Notes: generated by a model from the sequence alone, not told the origin. Counted from the first letter of the stretch, positions 50,047 through 62,983 are shown. The stretch is 64,000 nucleotides of DNA from Cyanidiococcus yangmingshanensis (GCA_013995675.1 VWRR01000002.1:310001-374000); one strand, 5' to 3'. Translations and numbers: made by a program.

Positions 50047-51671
50047 ATGTATGCGGTATCTCCGACTGAACGCTACGAATTTCTTCGGGAGCTAGTGGAT
50101 ACGCTTGGGGTCAAAACTTATGAGGCGCGTTCATACCAGTCCAGCTCGCTCGTCTCTTACCAAGACGAACTTGTCTCTGGTTGCAGAGAATGTCATCGAG
50201 CGCACATGCGGTGCGTTCGGAGCAAACTGCACCTGTTTTGGGAGGCACCTATTGGTAAGGCGTTGCCCACTTACCAAGAGGCGTTCTTGCCACGCACCGC
50301 GTCGGCGAAACGCGCCGAAGTGACACGCACTGAGGCGGCACCCGTACGTGTTGAGATTGCGCCCAGTGGCGCCGGCGACTCTTTGCTCTTTCTGCATGAA
50401 GCATCTTCAGTGCGAGGTGCCCTGGATGAGATGGTTCAGCGCAACGCTGCTTTCGTGCTCGTGGTTGGCGACCCCTTCAATCGGTCGTCGCCCAAGCCCA
50501 GTATTCCAGCAACGACACCTGATATCGTGCGGATATCGAGAGAGACTCACAACAGCGACGCAGACGTTGATACGGAGCATCACGCCGTGATTGGGCTTTT
50601 TACGGAACGGGATTTTCTGCGTTGTCTGTCTCAAGCGCTGGTCGAGAATCAAATGACGGAGCAGGCAGGCTTTATCGTTGCGTCTTCGAGATACGACAAG
50701 TCCACTGTATGCCCGCTTCGGAACGTTGAAAGTAGCCTCCAACACAGTCTTTGATGCTGTCCTGGCGATGCGAGAGCGCAATATTCAGAGCATTCCGGTT
50801 ATTCGTGAAGAGGAGCACGAAGAGGACTACATCTTGCCTGGTGGACAAGGGCCAACTGGAGCCAAAAATACTGAGGCCGGCTTTACATTAGCGTTGCCGC
50901 CGCGTTCATTCCGAGGCGTTTTGACTGCGCGAGATATCGCGCGCTTCTTTCTGGTCCAAAACCTGAACGTACAGGATGCCGTGTGCAGCTTTGAATGGCC
51001 CGAGGGTTCTAGCAGTCGATCGCACGTCGAATCCCATCCGATCCTGCTGCGTCATCTCCTCTCCTGGCGTTTACGTCGGCTTTATGAAGGAGCGCAACCG
51101 CTCCGCAACGTGTCCCTGGATGACGACGTGGTTTTGCACGAATCGGAGCATTATGCCGTCGTGGCGGTGCCAAAGTCGGCTTCAGTGCGCGACGCAGTAG
51201 CCTGCCATGGCCAGACATAACGTGAGTACCTTGCTCGTGAATGAGAGCGGCAGTGCTGGCTCCGATGCCGGTGGACCCTATCCGAGTATCTTTGGCGTCA
51301 TCACGTTACGGGACCTCATGAGCCATGTCTTTCACCCGGGACGGAATCCGCTCGCGCTCAGTGTTGAGACACTCATTCGCGAACGCTGGGCAGCGTCTGG
51401 TGTGTCCGGGCCAAAGCTCTCCCTGGAGGAGCGCAAGTATGGCATCTCACCCGATGATGAGGTCGCCCACGCTTTGCGTTTGCTCGGTGGTATGAACGAA
51501 CGGCACATCCCTGTATATGTCTACAACGATGCAGACCAGACGAGCAACTGTATTGCCATGGTTAGCGTGAAAGAGATGCTTTCGGGGGTGCACGCGGCCG
51601 AGCAACGGCGACGTCAGCAGCGTTACCGCCGCGCCGATCGCGCCTCGAGCGCTGCCAGCGGAAGTTTATGA
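50047..51671 (+). CDS. Four-CBS-domain protein, three frames
   Basis: A protein with two Bateman modules. CBS domains bind adenine nucleotides and regulate kinases, transporters or enzymes. CBS1: LHEASSVRGALDEMVQRNAA and AVIGLFTERDFLRC. CBS2, reached after a +1 step near 50670-50690: VASNTVFDAVLAMRERNIQS, IPVI and FRGVLTARDIARFF. CBS3: SASVRDAVA, then a second +1 step near 51203-51210, then MARHNVSTLLVNE and IFGVITLRDLMSHVF. CBS4: YGISPDDEVAHALRLLGG, NERHIPVYVY and MVSVKEML. The order resembles SNF1 gamma-type or CBSX proteins, but no glycogen-binding or kinase part is present, so the partner is unknown. ATGs at 49849 and 49885 are also in frame; 50047 is preferred because of the promoter layout. 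Confidence 0.82.
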
Positions 51672-52736
51672 AACCGTCGACAAAAAGTGGCGATGTGCTG
51701 TTCATCTGAGGCGCCTCGGTAGAAGCGGCGGGTGAAGAGATGCCGCGGGCGAGAGTCATGGCGAACAATCTCCAGAGCGCTGCTCGAACTACAATTCCGA
51801 CGACATTGCATGCCACAATGATTCTCAGATACTGATCCATTCGCCTGGCGTGGATGAAACGACCAGCAGGGAATACGCCAGACCGGTAAAGACTGCACGA
51901 TTGAGCGACGCATCGCAAAAGCGTAGACACAATGGAATCTACGATACTGAACGAGGCCGCTCCCAATAGATAGGTCTCAGATACTTGGCCGTATTGTAGC
52001 TCGGGGAGAGGTCCACCATCCCCAGCGACCAGTGTCGATACGGAAATGCCAAGGGCAGCAATCCTGCCCTGCGTCTTGGTAGAAATAAACCAGCCGCGAA
52101 CTCGGTGACAGTGCCAAGTCTTTGTGCGACGATCTAGCACCGAAGAAAGAAGGATGCGACGGCGAGCCCCCAAGGTGTTGTTGCGTTGATGCGCCCTCCT
52201 GCGAGGACAAACAACGCTCCTGGAGAGGCAGTGGCGTCACCCGGCCTGATCTGGACGTTTTCGCCCCGGCATTTGGCCAGTCGGACCGAAGGAACACGCT
52301 TCTCGAACATTTCACAGCCGATATTCTTTAAGGTCTCCCATGAGCAGACGCTGCATCGGATCCGCGATGCGCGTCGTTCCACACACGCCCTTTTGATACA
52401 TGATCTGGTGTTGGGACCTCCCCACGGTTGACATATAAACGCGTGTATGTGTGCACGCTTATGGTGGAGCACATCCAGAACGTGACTAGCAACTTCAGCA
52501 AACCAATCAGCGTCCAGTCCTTTCGTCTTGGTTGCAGCGAGCACACCACCGGTGGCGCACAGCGCTTTCGGATATCACAGAAGCACAGCATCGATTTCTT
52601 GAGCGAGCATCCAAAATCCGCACCAGGACATAACAGTTGCAGATCTGTTAGCCATAGAGTCACAATGCATCGATATACGCGAAGACAGGTTGATGCCTCG
52701 AGCATTGAGCGATCAACGTCAGTCTGGATCCATCGA
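51672..52736. other. Convergent intergenic region, CBS gene / pseudokinase
   Basis: A 1.07-kb spacer at two gene ends. Minus-strand frames of 203 (52173-51562) and 136 codons (52544-52134) overlap one another without domain signal. Confidence 0.4.
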
Positions 52737-55700
52737 TTATTCATCCGTTGTTGTGGCTGAAGGTCGTGATCCCTGAACGTTCTCCATGGCGCCTCGAGAC
52801 GACCTTGTCCCTGCGGCTGGCGGTGCGTTGTTCACAGCCTGTACAGGTGGACTTGCCCCTGATACATCACCTGGTCGCACCGATGCAGCAGCTACGTTTC
52901 CAACAGCTGGGTCGACGCGAGGAGTGCTCGGCGCTGACAGAACTGCTAGATGCATCAGCTGTTGTCTCACGGAGACGAGTTCATGTCGAAGGGTTTCGAT
53001 CTCGCCACGTAAATGGCTCTGATCGATCCGCAGATAGGAGAGCTCCGCACGCAGCTGGTCTACATTCTCTGCAGAAGGACCATGGCCGCTATCGGTCGTG
53101 GTGGCAACGCCGCCAGCGACGGCACGCCCACTAAGATACCCCGGGGCAGCCGTCGGCGCACCACCACTCGTTAATGGCATGGTTCCCTCTGTCGCAACGG
53201 GCACACCGTGCTCGTCCCTGGGCGAGACGTAGGAACGAACGCGTCCGCTGGTAGATCCACTATCGGGAGCACTCGGACCGCCTACGTGCCCCGCGCCTGG
53301 AGCCATGCCAGTTGCATTCACTGGGTCTGCTGCAACCACGGACCCGTGCGTGTTACCAGCAAGAACAGCGGAAAGTGTCCGTTGTAAGCCCCGAGCGTGA
53401 TGCAGCAACGCCAACAGGTCCTCCTCGGAGACATTCGCGAGCGGCATATGCGACGTTGTTGCGCGATTCATTCGGCCTGGCAGCGCAGAGGAGGCCAGCT
53501 CCCCCTGGCCAGTTGGCGAGGTCGATGACGATACACGGGAATGCGAAAGCCAATTCGGGTAGTTTGCAGTGCTCGGTGCACTTGTGTATGCTCGGTGGCC
53601 CGAGCTGTTATTCAAATGGGTGTGGGCCGACCAACGAGAAGGCGGTGGTGGCGGCGACTTGGGTTTCGGAGCGCGTGGTGGCGAGCGCGTCGCACTCTGC
53701 GGTTGCTGAAACACACCATCCAGAGCAGCCAGTGAGACGTACAAAGCAGGATGTGGTGAAACATCACCAGTGGACGCATTCGATGCATGATGGGGTGCTG
53801 CCCCGGCCGCGACGCCCGATGATGTGGTCGTTCGCGCAGAGGCCGGCTGAGATGCCGCCTGCTGCAACGGAATATCGACGACCTCGAAACGCCCATGGCT
53901 CGAGCGACGGGCTTGTTCGCCCGGTAGCGATCCCGTCGATGGCGTATGAGCCAACGAGTTGCGTGCGGAAGACACAGCAACCGTTTCTGTGCCTCCAGGA
54001 TCCATCATCCGAGCATGGCCAGCTTCAACCTGATGGAAACCACGACCTGGTGGATGCCCAAGCGCTCCTGGCAACGGCACGCCCTCACTTGTCGATGTGA
54101 TCGTTGTCGATGCCTCATCAGTGGCGGCTGACGTCGCTGTCTGAATACCGATCTCTGGCGGTGCCGTATTCCGACTAGATCCAGCGTGTGGGTAGAATCG
54201 AGGACGAATGCTGCTATTGCTGCTGCTGTCGCTAGGACACGGCTCCATTGGGGCCGCCCCTGGACGTGGACTTGATCGGCCGTACATATCGTCGGCTGTG
54301 GCGTCTCTGGTGATGACATCCTCGTGTACTAGACAGGCGGTACTGGGTGAAGTATGGGGACGAGGAGGTTCGGTATCGATGAGCAGAAAACGACCTGCTC
54401 GTCGAGCGGGTCCAGCCTCAGTTCTCGCGGAGATATCCACCGTTGATGCGCTTCCCTTCAAAGAGCGCTACATCCGGTGTTGGGGAAGCACGCGGTGGCG
54501 ACAAGAGCGAAGGCGACAATGTCTCAGGTGGGGACCCCACAATGTCGGCTATCCTAGACGCAATCGCTGTCGATTCAGACGATGCATCCGCTGTTGCTGT
54601 TCGCTGAGCCTGACGCTCGCGTTTTGCTTCGGCGAGTTCCGGCGTATCCGCAAAGTTCCACCCACTGATCCCCATTGCGTTTCGTCGAGGCTCCGGTGAG
54701 CGTCGCCCGATCTGCGAAGTCTGTGACTCGACTGCGTTCACCGAACCACTCGAGGTAGCATGATTGGACCATGGCTCGCGTCCAGACAGGCGCGCACCAC
54801 CTCCAGTCGTCGCGACATGACCACGGCGCAAGGAGATACGCTCTTTCTCGGAGAGCGGATTGAGCTCCAAGGGAGGCATCTTCGAGAGCATAACGGTGGC
54901 CCAGTCAGGTTCCAATGGAAGCTCTTTCTTCATAAAAGGGTGCTCAAGCAGCTCGGATGCAGAGGGCCTCTTTCGTGGATCCTTCTGGAGACAAAGCTCG
55001 ACGAAATCTTTGAACGCAGCGCTAAATCGCCCCGGATGCTCCAGTGTTGGCGGAGGCCCTTGCAGCGTCAGCTGCAGCACTTTCATTGGAGCGAAGCGCT
55101 CGTATGGTGCACATCCCTGGGCCAGCTCAATACAAGTGATCCCAAAAGACCATATATCCGCCTTGTAGTCGTAGCCCGAAACTTGCTCCATAACCTCCGG
55201 TGCCATCCAGCATGGTGTGCCGACAAAAGTTTGTCGCAATCGGCGAGAAATTCCACTCTCCAGCATCAGACCCAGGTAGGTATAGTCCGTTAGAAGGACA
55301 CGCGCATCAGGAGTCAACAAAATATTGTCGGCCTTGATATTGCGGTGAATCTGTCTGTTCCGATGGAAGTATTCCAGGCCCCTCAGGGTGCCATGCAGAA
55401 TGTAGCGTATCACAGCCTCGTCTGGAAAACCTTCGGGATAGAGCTGGTGGAGAACCCTACCAACGGGTGTGCCAGCTACAAACGGCATCACGATCCATAG
55501 ATGATGACCCACCGAGAATGAAGTCCGGTATGGAACCACATTCTCGTGTGAACTCAGCGACATGACTCGAATCTCCTTGATCAAATCCTCTAGCGAGACC
55601 GGAAGACCCTCCAGGTTCACGACCTTGATCGCAACAGCCTCGTTATTCACAGCAGGACAGACAGCTCGATAAACAGCCGAGCTTTCCCCATGCCCAAGCT

Positions 55701-55785
55701 CTTCAAGAAACTCGTATCCATCAGGTGTTACTGGATAGCTTTGAGACGAGGAAACAGCCACCCTACTCGATAACGTTTCCGCCAT
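52737..55785 (-). CDS. FRAY/OSR1-like STE20 pseudokinase, two frames
   Basis: A protein of roughly 1015 residues. The N-terminal kinase fold (about 20-285) is of the germinal-centre OSR1/SPAK/FRAY type: YEFLEELGHGESSAVYRAV, VAIKVVNLE (Lys54), GTPCWMAPEVMEQVSGYDYK and the subdomain XI block DPRKRPSASELLEHPF. Two catalytic motifs are changed: HRD is HRN (149) and DFG is DYT (167-169), so it is predicted to be inactive or severely impaired, like STRAD. The first frame stops at 54418 after GKRINGGYLREN. In the +1 frame (from 54461) the protein continues with RRAGRFLLID and later SHGRFEVVDI, matching the GRFxV elements of plant FRAY-like kinases, then long Pro/Ser-rich disorder, a short coiled coil (LRAELSYLRIDQSHLRGE) and an Ala/Pro tail. 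The ATG at 55785 is clear. Confidence 0.85.
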
Positions 55786-57508
55786 GATGACGCCTGCAAC
55801 GCCTGAAACGTCTCAACGACCACACACGCGCCACTGCACCTCAATACGGTTGTCTTCTGGCCAAAATCCAAAGCCCTAGACGTCCAGATAGCGTCCTCGT
55901 CTCCCGAACGGTACGTTCAGTGCGGTGTAGCGACTCGAGTGCTGGCCAAAGTGCCCGCGAACCGAACGCGTAACGAGTCGATACGTCGCTCGCGGGGACG
56001 ACACGCCCTGGGGCCAAGTCGTACCCTTTTGTTGAGCGCTGCGCTGAACGCCATTCGTGGTCGGCGATCCCCACCGGCACGCCCCTGAATACATCCTGTT
56101 CGCCTCTATGCGATGGTCGATATTGCTGGAAATGATAAACTGAACTGAAGCCAGCTAAAAGAGACAGATATATGTTTGATCCATCATCTAGAGGTAGATC
56201 CATGGATTGTACGATCACGCACAGGATCATTTCGCAGTTTATGCGACGGAATCAATGAAATCAGAAATGCACGAATCAGACATGCCATGAATGAAGAGAA
56301 TCAAACCATCATTGATCCTTGGATTAGGTGATCGAGTGAATGCACGAATCAGACATACCATGAATGAAGAGAATCAAACCATCAATGATCCTTTGATTCG
56401 GTGATCGAGTGAATCAGTCATTCAACGCATGAACAAAGAAAGGAACGAAACATACGAATCCATCAATGAATCATGATCACAATCAGTCGTGAAGATAAGT
56501 AGAGAACGCGCCGACAACAAGCCTCTCCTCGGTGACGGGAGGGATGCTGGTGGCGAGCGCGCGTCTTCCGGCAAGGCCGCGTGGCCACCTGGTTGGCTCG
56601 CCGCTTGGCATCGAGCCGCGTGCCCGACGCGCGGCGAAGCGCGTGCCTTGATGGGGGCACTCCACAAGGTCGCTCGAAACCTCGTTCTGTTTGTACAGCT
56701 GGGACTCCTCGCCGGAACCCATAGGCGTTACGGTTCGTAAACGAGGTTTCACAGTTGCCTCCTAGTGGCGGAACTAGAGACCTTGTGTGCACGTTTCTTC
56801 TGCCGTGTTCGAACGCGAGGAGAGAGGGTACCGCTTCCACGAGGACAGGTTTGGGCGGAGCGGCACAACTACTTGTCCGCGCAAGCCAGGTGTTCCGGCG
56901 TTTTTCTGCACCAGAGGTGGCTCTTCCACTCAAGGTTCTTAGCAGCGTATATGCATTTCGGAGGTGCTGAGTGTTCGAATCGATTGGGCGGGTGCACTGC
57001 GAAAACCCTTCGATTGGTGCCCGGAAGAATCAGCCAGCGTGTTCGTTTCAGAGACTCAGAACCTGACTGATTCCAAGTCGCTCGAGCACCAAGAAACGAG
57101 AGCATTTGTTTGGATCGATCATCTCGTGGACCATACTCTGCACTGGAGCTCAACTGGGCACCAAGTTTAGAACCGTGTCGGCATACAAGCAACGGACACT
57201 ATTTGAACTAGAGGCGGCAAGCGTGCTCGAGCTAGAGCTATATTCTGCTTTGCTTCTGCTTACAGCTATTCATCGTGTCTGGACGCGATATTTGGCTCGC
57301 GGTGTGTTGGTTGCTGGCTCGTTGCCAGGCGAAGCCTCGTCTGGGTGGCGCCATTGCTGGAATAGACGCAGCGGTTTGTATCGCACGCACTGGCTCTCAG
57401 TGCAGTTCGGCCCGCCTACATAGACTAGCGAGATTGAGTGCGCTGGTGCAACCGGAGACCTCTGGCCCTTTGACGTTTTCATCGATTCCTGTTGCCGCTC
57501 TCCAACGA
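55786..57508. other. Divergent region, pseudokinase / unrecognised gene
   Basis: A 1.7-kb spacer containing an AT-rich tandem duplication at 56267-56412. A plus-strand frame at 57106-57423 includes a hydrophobic run (SALLLLTAIHRVWTRYLARG) and may be a 5' part of the next gene. Confidence 0.4.
56267..56412. repeat. Tandem repeat, 73-bp unit, two copies
   Basis: The unit starting ATGCACGAATCAGACAT occurs at 56267 and 56340 with about four differences. It lies in an AT-rich island of TGAATGA and GAATCA words upstream of the pseudokinase. Confidence 0.9.
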
Positions 57509-59363
57509 ATGGAGCTGTCACACTGGACAATCCACATGCAGACCAATGCTCGAATTCTTCTACGGAATGATTGGTTGCGGGAAGATAGAACGCTCTTGGC
57601 GGCGTGGTGCAGGGCGAAGCCGAGGTCTCTATCGATATCAGCGACTTTGTCTTCTCCGGATGCTGTCACAGAGACCGAACAAAATTCACCACGTTGGTCC
57701 TTTGGAATCCATCGTCCAAATGAAGTTCACACGTTACAACAGGAAAGCTCGAATATGGCACATACGAGCATGAATGATCGAACGCACGCGAATACTGCTC
57801 AAGTTGGTGAACGGGTTCCCAGGGCCCTTTTCGGTTCAGCAACGGAGCGACGGAAAGGGCAGGTGAGATCGCAAACGGAGACAGGGTCAGTACCGCTCAT
57901 TCGGAAGCGAAAACATACTGGATCGGAGCCTTCGACGAGGGCGTCACAGTGCTGCGGCCAAGCTGGCCGGCAGCCTCAAAGACCGGCAGCCCAAGACATC
58001 GATGAACGCCAGGCGCTACTGGAAACGGATCGCTCTGTGGGCAACGAGGTAATCTCCAGAGATGAATGCCACAGCGTGCCCAAAGCAGTGATGAGTAACG
58101 TTACCCTGATCGTCATCGGATGCGAAACTGTTGAGGAACCGAATTTCGATCAGGAACGGGTGGCGTCTGATCAATGGAGAATCGAACCGTCTACGTCTGC
58201 TATGGGAGGAGCTCGGTGGCTGCTGGCTCGACCATCGAGACCTAGACCGAGTCTATGCGCTGCTGGAAGGGTTTGCATCTGGCGCTGCCTCGGGACACGC
58301 ATCTATCCAGCAGGAAAGCGATAGGAAATTGACTTCGCTGCAACTGCGAAGACATGGGCATAAGAGAAGGCGAAACACGGTGCATGATGAGTCGCCTCAG
58401 TCGGACACGGCGATACCTTTTGCGACACCGATTGTGGTGGTTGCGCCCTACCACCAACATATTGGTGAACAGTTGTGTGCGCGCCAGCCATGTGCGCTAC
58501 CAAACTTGGCGATGCAGCAACTTTACGCGCTTGCTTGTATTGCATGGCAGCGAGGATGGGCCAACGTCATCAAAGTGACGGGCACTGCCGATGCGCCGGA
58601 ACCACCTTGCTCTGGAACTAGCCTATTGGCTCGGTGGATGAAGAACATCTGGAACCATGATATTGCGCATGATGATCGACCGAAGCGCTCGACATTAGGG
58701 AAAGCACAGGTCATCCATTCTGTGACCTGGACCAAGGAGATGTTGCAAGCGTGTCCAAGCCCCAACCGTCGAGGCGTGTTCGCTGACTGTTCGTTCATGT
58801 TCGCTCACGAGGACTGTAATTCAAAGAGCCCCATCCCTCAATCAAGGAGGACGAGGCAATTGAGCGCCAAGGCGAACCCGATGATGACGCCAAACCGAGA
58901 GACAGTGCCATCAAACGAGGCTGGATGGCAGGAGAACGCGGCACGATTGATTCGCATTGCTGGAGGCGTCTGTCTAGGAACGGACACAGAACACGAAACG
59001 GCACGCGCAGGAATGAAAGCGAATGTATCGTCCCGACGTGGAGGGGAACGACCCAGTGCCGTCAATCCGGTATCTAGCGGGCTGCGCTTTAGAATCTGTC
59101 GAAAACGAGACGTTGATGCGGGGTTGGACTCAAGCTCCGCCGATAGCAACGTTACCCGGGTTGACTGGCCCTTGGTACTCGCCACAGCGTGCACCGGAAC
59201 AATGGACTCATCTCTATTTCGGACTAAGTGCGAATCCCCATGCGCTGAGGCGACGGCAGTTTCGGCAACGAACATGACGCGTCGAGTCACCCGCAAACGT
59301 CACCGTGCCGAGGCGTCGCTAACGAAACCGACACCCGAAACGCGACGATCGAGGCGTCGCTAA
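57509..59363 (+). CDS. Unrecognised protein, two long frames
   Basis: A frame open from 57275 (first ATG 57509) to 58324 is followed, after a +1 step between 58131 and 58324, by a 410-codon frame ending at 59363. Frames this long are unlikely by chance at this base composition. Protein-like stretches include MELSHWTIHMQTNARILLRN, then SNVTLIVIGCETVEEPNFDQ, then LRLLWEELGGCWLDHRDLD, and a strongly basic C-terminus (RRVTRKRHRAEAS) that could be a nuclear signal. A BRCT-type repair protein was considered, since a strand-helix pattern precedes GGCWLD, but no conserved tryptophan motif can be shown. The N-terminus is uncertain because an earlier frame at 57106-57423 may belong to it. Confidence 0.45.
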
Positions 59364-60073
59364 CCCCTGCGTTCTACGGAGCGCCGGAAGAGGTCCATGG
59401 AACAAACTTTTCGATAAACGCAATGCTGCCCTAGACACGTCATGTGATTCTGTACCCTCGTTGAGACGCGAGACCAAAGGCGACGCCACTGTTTGGCGTT
59501 TGCGATGAACGCTCAGCGCAACACCGATGCAATGAAAACCAAAGTTCGCTTCGTTAATTGATCCGAAACGCTTGGGAACGAACCCGCTTTGCCAGCACTC
59601 GTCACCCGAATCAGAATTGCAAAATCGAGCGCAGTTTTCATAGTCTTCATCAACGCATGCGACTGGAGCGCGCGCTCGCACTTGTCGCTGTGTGTGAACG
59701 ATAGCGCATACTTCTGTACTCGTCGAGAGGTGAGAGCTTTGCTGTCACGAGCGAGTGCACATCGAAACAAGGGCGATCAAGACCTCACGCCCGCGTGATC
59801 GTTCGAAACACGTACCCGAACAAGCTCCCCAAACCTAGCTTGCAAGCTCAACTGCCACTTGCTCATGAACAAGCGAGTATCGTTCCTACTCCATAGAGGA
59901 GGGCGCCGCTCGGATCGTTTCGAGAAACCAGTACAATATGGTATTAAAATGGATAACAAGGTCTATCGTGCGGTAAGCTGTCCAAGCGAAGCGCTCGGCG
60001 CGTTTTCGTCCCAGAGCCGTTTTGTGACCTGGTTTGTTGACAGCCAGTGGCGTCGACGTTGGACGCACCCTCC
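59364..60073. other. Intergenic, unrecognised gene to SEC63
   Basis: A 710-base spacer between plus-strand genes. A TATTAAAAT element at 59942-59950, 124 bases before the SEC63 ATG, is the only promoter-like feature seen. Confidence 0.45.
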
Positions 60074-62597
60074 ATGAAGTTCGGAAGCGATGACAGCTAT
60101 GACTCTAGCACCCATGGCAAGTACCGTCCCAAATCAGACATGAACTACGACGGCGCCTCGGCCCAGGTGTTCTTCACCTGTTTGCTGGGTTTGCTTTGCT
60201 TCGGCCTGAGTGTGTGGCGCTTGCGTCGTTGGTTTCGGCAACGGGCCAAGTCGCGTCAGGTTCAGACCGCGTTCTGTCCCTGTCAAGGTTGTCGAACACG
60301 GCGTCGGGCTAAGGAGAGGAGTCAACGACGCCGCGAGCGCTTTATGCGACTGGCAAGCAGTGCCTTTTGGGTGGCGCTCTGGGCTCTGTTTCTATTCCAG
60401 TTATTTGCGCTCTATCGCCGAACTCGAAACGCATCTGACTCGGGTGCGCTTTTCGATCCTTATGAGACGCTTGGAGTCTCTAGGCGGGCCAGTCGTGAGG
60501 ACGTGACTCGAGCGTACCGAAGGCGGTCTCTGGAGTTGCATCCGGACAAGAACCTCGACAACCCAAACTATCGGCCAGAGGAGTTTGTGAACCTGAACAA
60601 GGCCTATCGGGTACTGACGGATCCAGTCGCTTTGGAAAATTATCAAAAGTACGGGAATCCAGATGGTTATCAGGGGACGCGATATGGGATCGCTCTGCCG
60701 AGCTGGCTGGTCGAACGAGGCAACCTTGTCCTAATCGGTTACGCGTTATCTCTGCTGTTTGGTCTACCGATTGGAGTCGGTCTGTGGTGGCGTCGTCGAG
60801 CGCGTCTCATCTCCGAGAGCGTCAGTCAAGAGACGTATGCGCTCTTTGCCGAATTCTTGGGTCAATCGACAGCGATCAAGTTTCGGAATTTGCCTGAGGT
60901 ATACGGGGCAGCGCTTGAATTCTCGTCGCGAACGCCGTTCCAAGCTGAATACGGAGATCAAGAAGCCATCAGCTTGGTGTGTCAAGCGCTAGAGAATAGC
61001 GGTCGCTTTGACCACCGTGATCAACGCCTTTTTAATCGCGGATTACCGCATTTTACAATGAATAACGTATTGTTGCATGCCCACTTGGCTCGTTTGAATT
61101 GGCATCGATTTCCGGTGAGCATGAAGCGAATGAAGCGGAATTTGGAAATACTGCTCGCGCACATGGATTGTATCATCCCGGCGATGGTGGACATTGCTGG
61201 TGCAGCGCCGCGACCTGAGGTCATGCAGCGTTACCAGAGGATCTTCTCCGTCGGAGGCTATATCGATCGGGTGCTGCGAGTGGTACAGCTGGAACAGAGC
61301 CTCTGCCAAGCTATGCTCCCCAGCGAGAGTGAGCTTATGCAGATACCGTGGTTCGGACCCAGCGAAGTCAAGGTATGTAATACGAACAAACGTTTCGGCG
61401 TCGATGGGATCCGCACCGTCGCCGAACTGCGCAAGCACGTCTGGGAGCCCGACGTGGCGGCGCTGGTGGCGGCCCAAGGTGCGGATGCACTGCTTCCAGT
61501 GGATCTGCAAACGAACTCCGCAGAGCGCATGAACAAGTCCACAAAACGCAGTACAACATCACTGCATCCAAACGTGTCTCCTGCAGGAAATAAGAATGCC
61601 GAGAACGCCTGCGACGGATCGCTTGCTGCGTTGCGATTGGGATGGATCACGACTACGCTCCTTGATGCGCATGTTCACCGATGCTCAGCTCGATGATATC
61701 CATCTATTCCTCTGTCGGTACCCACGCCGAGTCCAGCTCGAGGTCGTCGAACCTTATGTCGTGGACCAGGATCGCTCCGATGAGGAGCACGATGTGCGCG
61801 ATTCATGCATACACGCCTGCGATGCTGTGACACTGGAAGTGCGGCTCTACATCGAGCGCGGCATCGTAGCAGAGGCACTAGGTCGGCAGCAGTATCATCC
61901 GTGCCGCCGGCACTTGCCCTTTGAGAAGAAAGAGTATTGGTGGATCATTCTCGGAGATCGCAAAATGAATTCGATCGTTGGCGTTCGTCGTCTGAGTCTG
62001 ATTCAGGCTGAAGCGGTGCAATCGTCGTCGCCTGAGCAGCCTGTCGCCAGCTCCAATGGGTCAGCGCCGGCTAAGGTGCCGGAAGAAATGGCGTCTCCTT
62101 CGACGAGTGCCTCGAGCCGTAGCTCTAACGACACCGCTAGTAGCGCTGAATCGAGCACCGAGAAGCGCCACACCCTGGTGAAACCAGATGTCTCGGCATC
62201 CATTGGGGGTGCGCAGGTCGACAGGCTTCAATGTCGGTTTCAGTTCATGGCTCCGCCCCAGGTAGGCACATGTAAGTTGGTGGTGCACGCCATGCCAGAT
62301 TGCTATTTCGGACTCAATCGCCACGTCAACTTGGATGTCGAGATCCATGACCACAAGCTACCCGAACCGGAGACCCACTACTTTGATCCCAGCGACCTCA
62401 GTGACGACGAACAGGATCACACTCGTCCAGCAGCGCCACCCAACGTTGAGCAGATGGCGGCGCAGAGCCCATCGGTCGATTCTAATGAAGCAACTCATGA
62501 ATCTCCGCCGAAGCGCGGAGCGCGCTATTCACCATCTGATCAAAATGATGATTCGAGTGGTGACGACGCTGTGGAGATCGATGGCGAGTCGGATTAG
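60074..62597 (+). CDS. SEC63: ER translocon protein SEC63, two frames
   Basis: SEC63 recruits BiP to the SEC61 channel through a lumenal J domain. From the ATG at 60074: membrane helices at about 32-48 and 97-113, the J domain DPYETLGVSRRASREDVTRA with HPD at 156-158, a third membrane helix (NLVLIGYALSLLFGLPIG), then the helical Sec63/Brl domain. After a +1 step between about 61600 and 61680 the C-terminal part follows: LRSLMRMFTDAQLDDIHLF, the FN3-like segment with YWWIILGDRKMNSIVGVRRL, and a Ser-rich acidic tail (SSGDDAVEIDGESD) of the kind phosphorylated by CK2 for SEC62 binding. The first frame would stop at 61696. Two Cys pairs (FCPCQGC) between helices 1 and 2 are unusual. Confidence 0.92.
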
Positions 62598-62983
62598 AAT
62601 GCGTGGTTGGCCTTCCCATTCCACCGCTCGAATGTTGGTGCATGGTGAAACAGGCCGAGCGCCGACGAACCCTCTTTCGTGTCAGTCGTTGAGACCCACA
62701 CCGGATCGCACCGTCGAGACAGACGCTGAACAAAAACCGATCGCCATAAAGGGCCCATGAACAGTAGTATCTATCGTCACGCCTTATCGTGTGCTGCCTT
62801 TCGAGTATTCAGGTTCCGCTCGGGTCATGGAGCCGCATGCATTCGTCAGATGTCGTGAATGGCTGCATCGAGGTTTGTGTCGACATCGTGGCTTGCCTTC
62901 GTACCGCGTTCGGAAAGACGCCGCCTCCGCATACGGATCTGTGGGCCCGCTGTGTCTACCCTGATCTACGACCTTTCAAGCGT
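62598..62983. other. Convergent intergenic region, SEC63 / MAP kinase
   Basis: A 386-base spacer at two gene ends without recognised features. Confidence 0.5.

Noticed and set aside
53312-54100. 262-codon plus-strand frame opposite the pseudokinase tail
   Set aside because: Antisense to a Pro/Ser/Ala-rich disordered region; no domain and low-complexity composition.
61596-62597. Second SEC63 frame first taken as a separate acidic chaperone such as ASF1
   Set aside because: The YWWIILGD and FN3-like pattern and position directly after the Sec63 helical domain show it is the SEC63 C-terminus.
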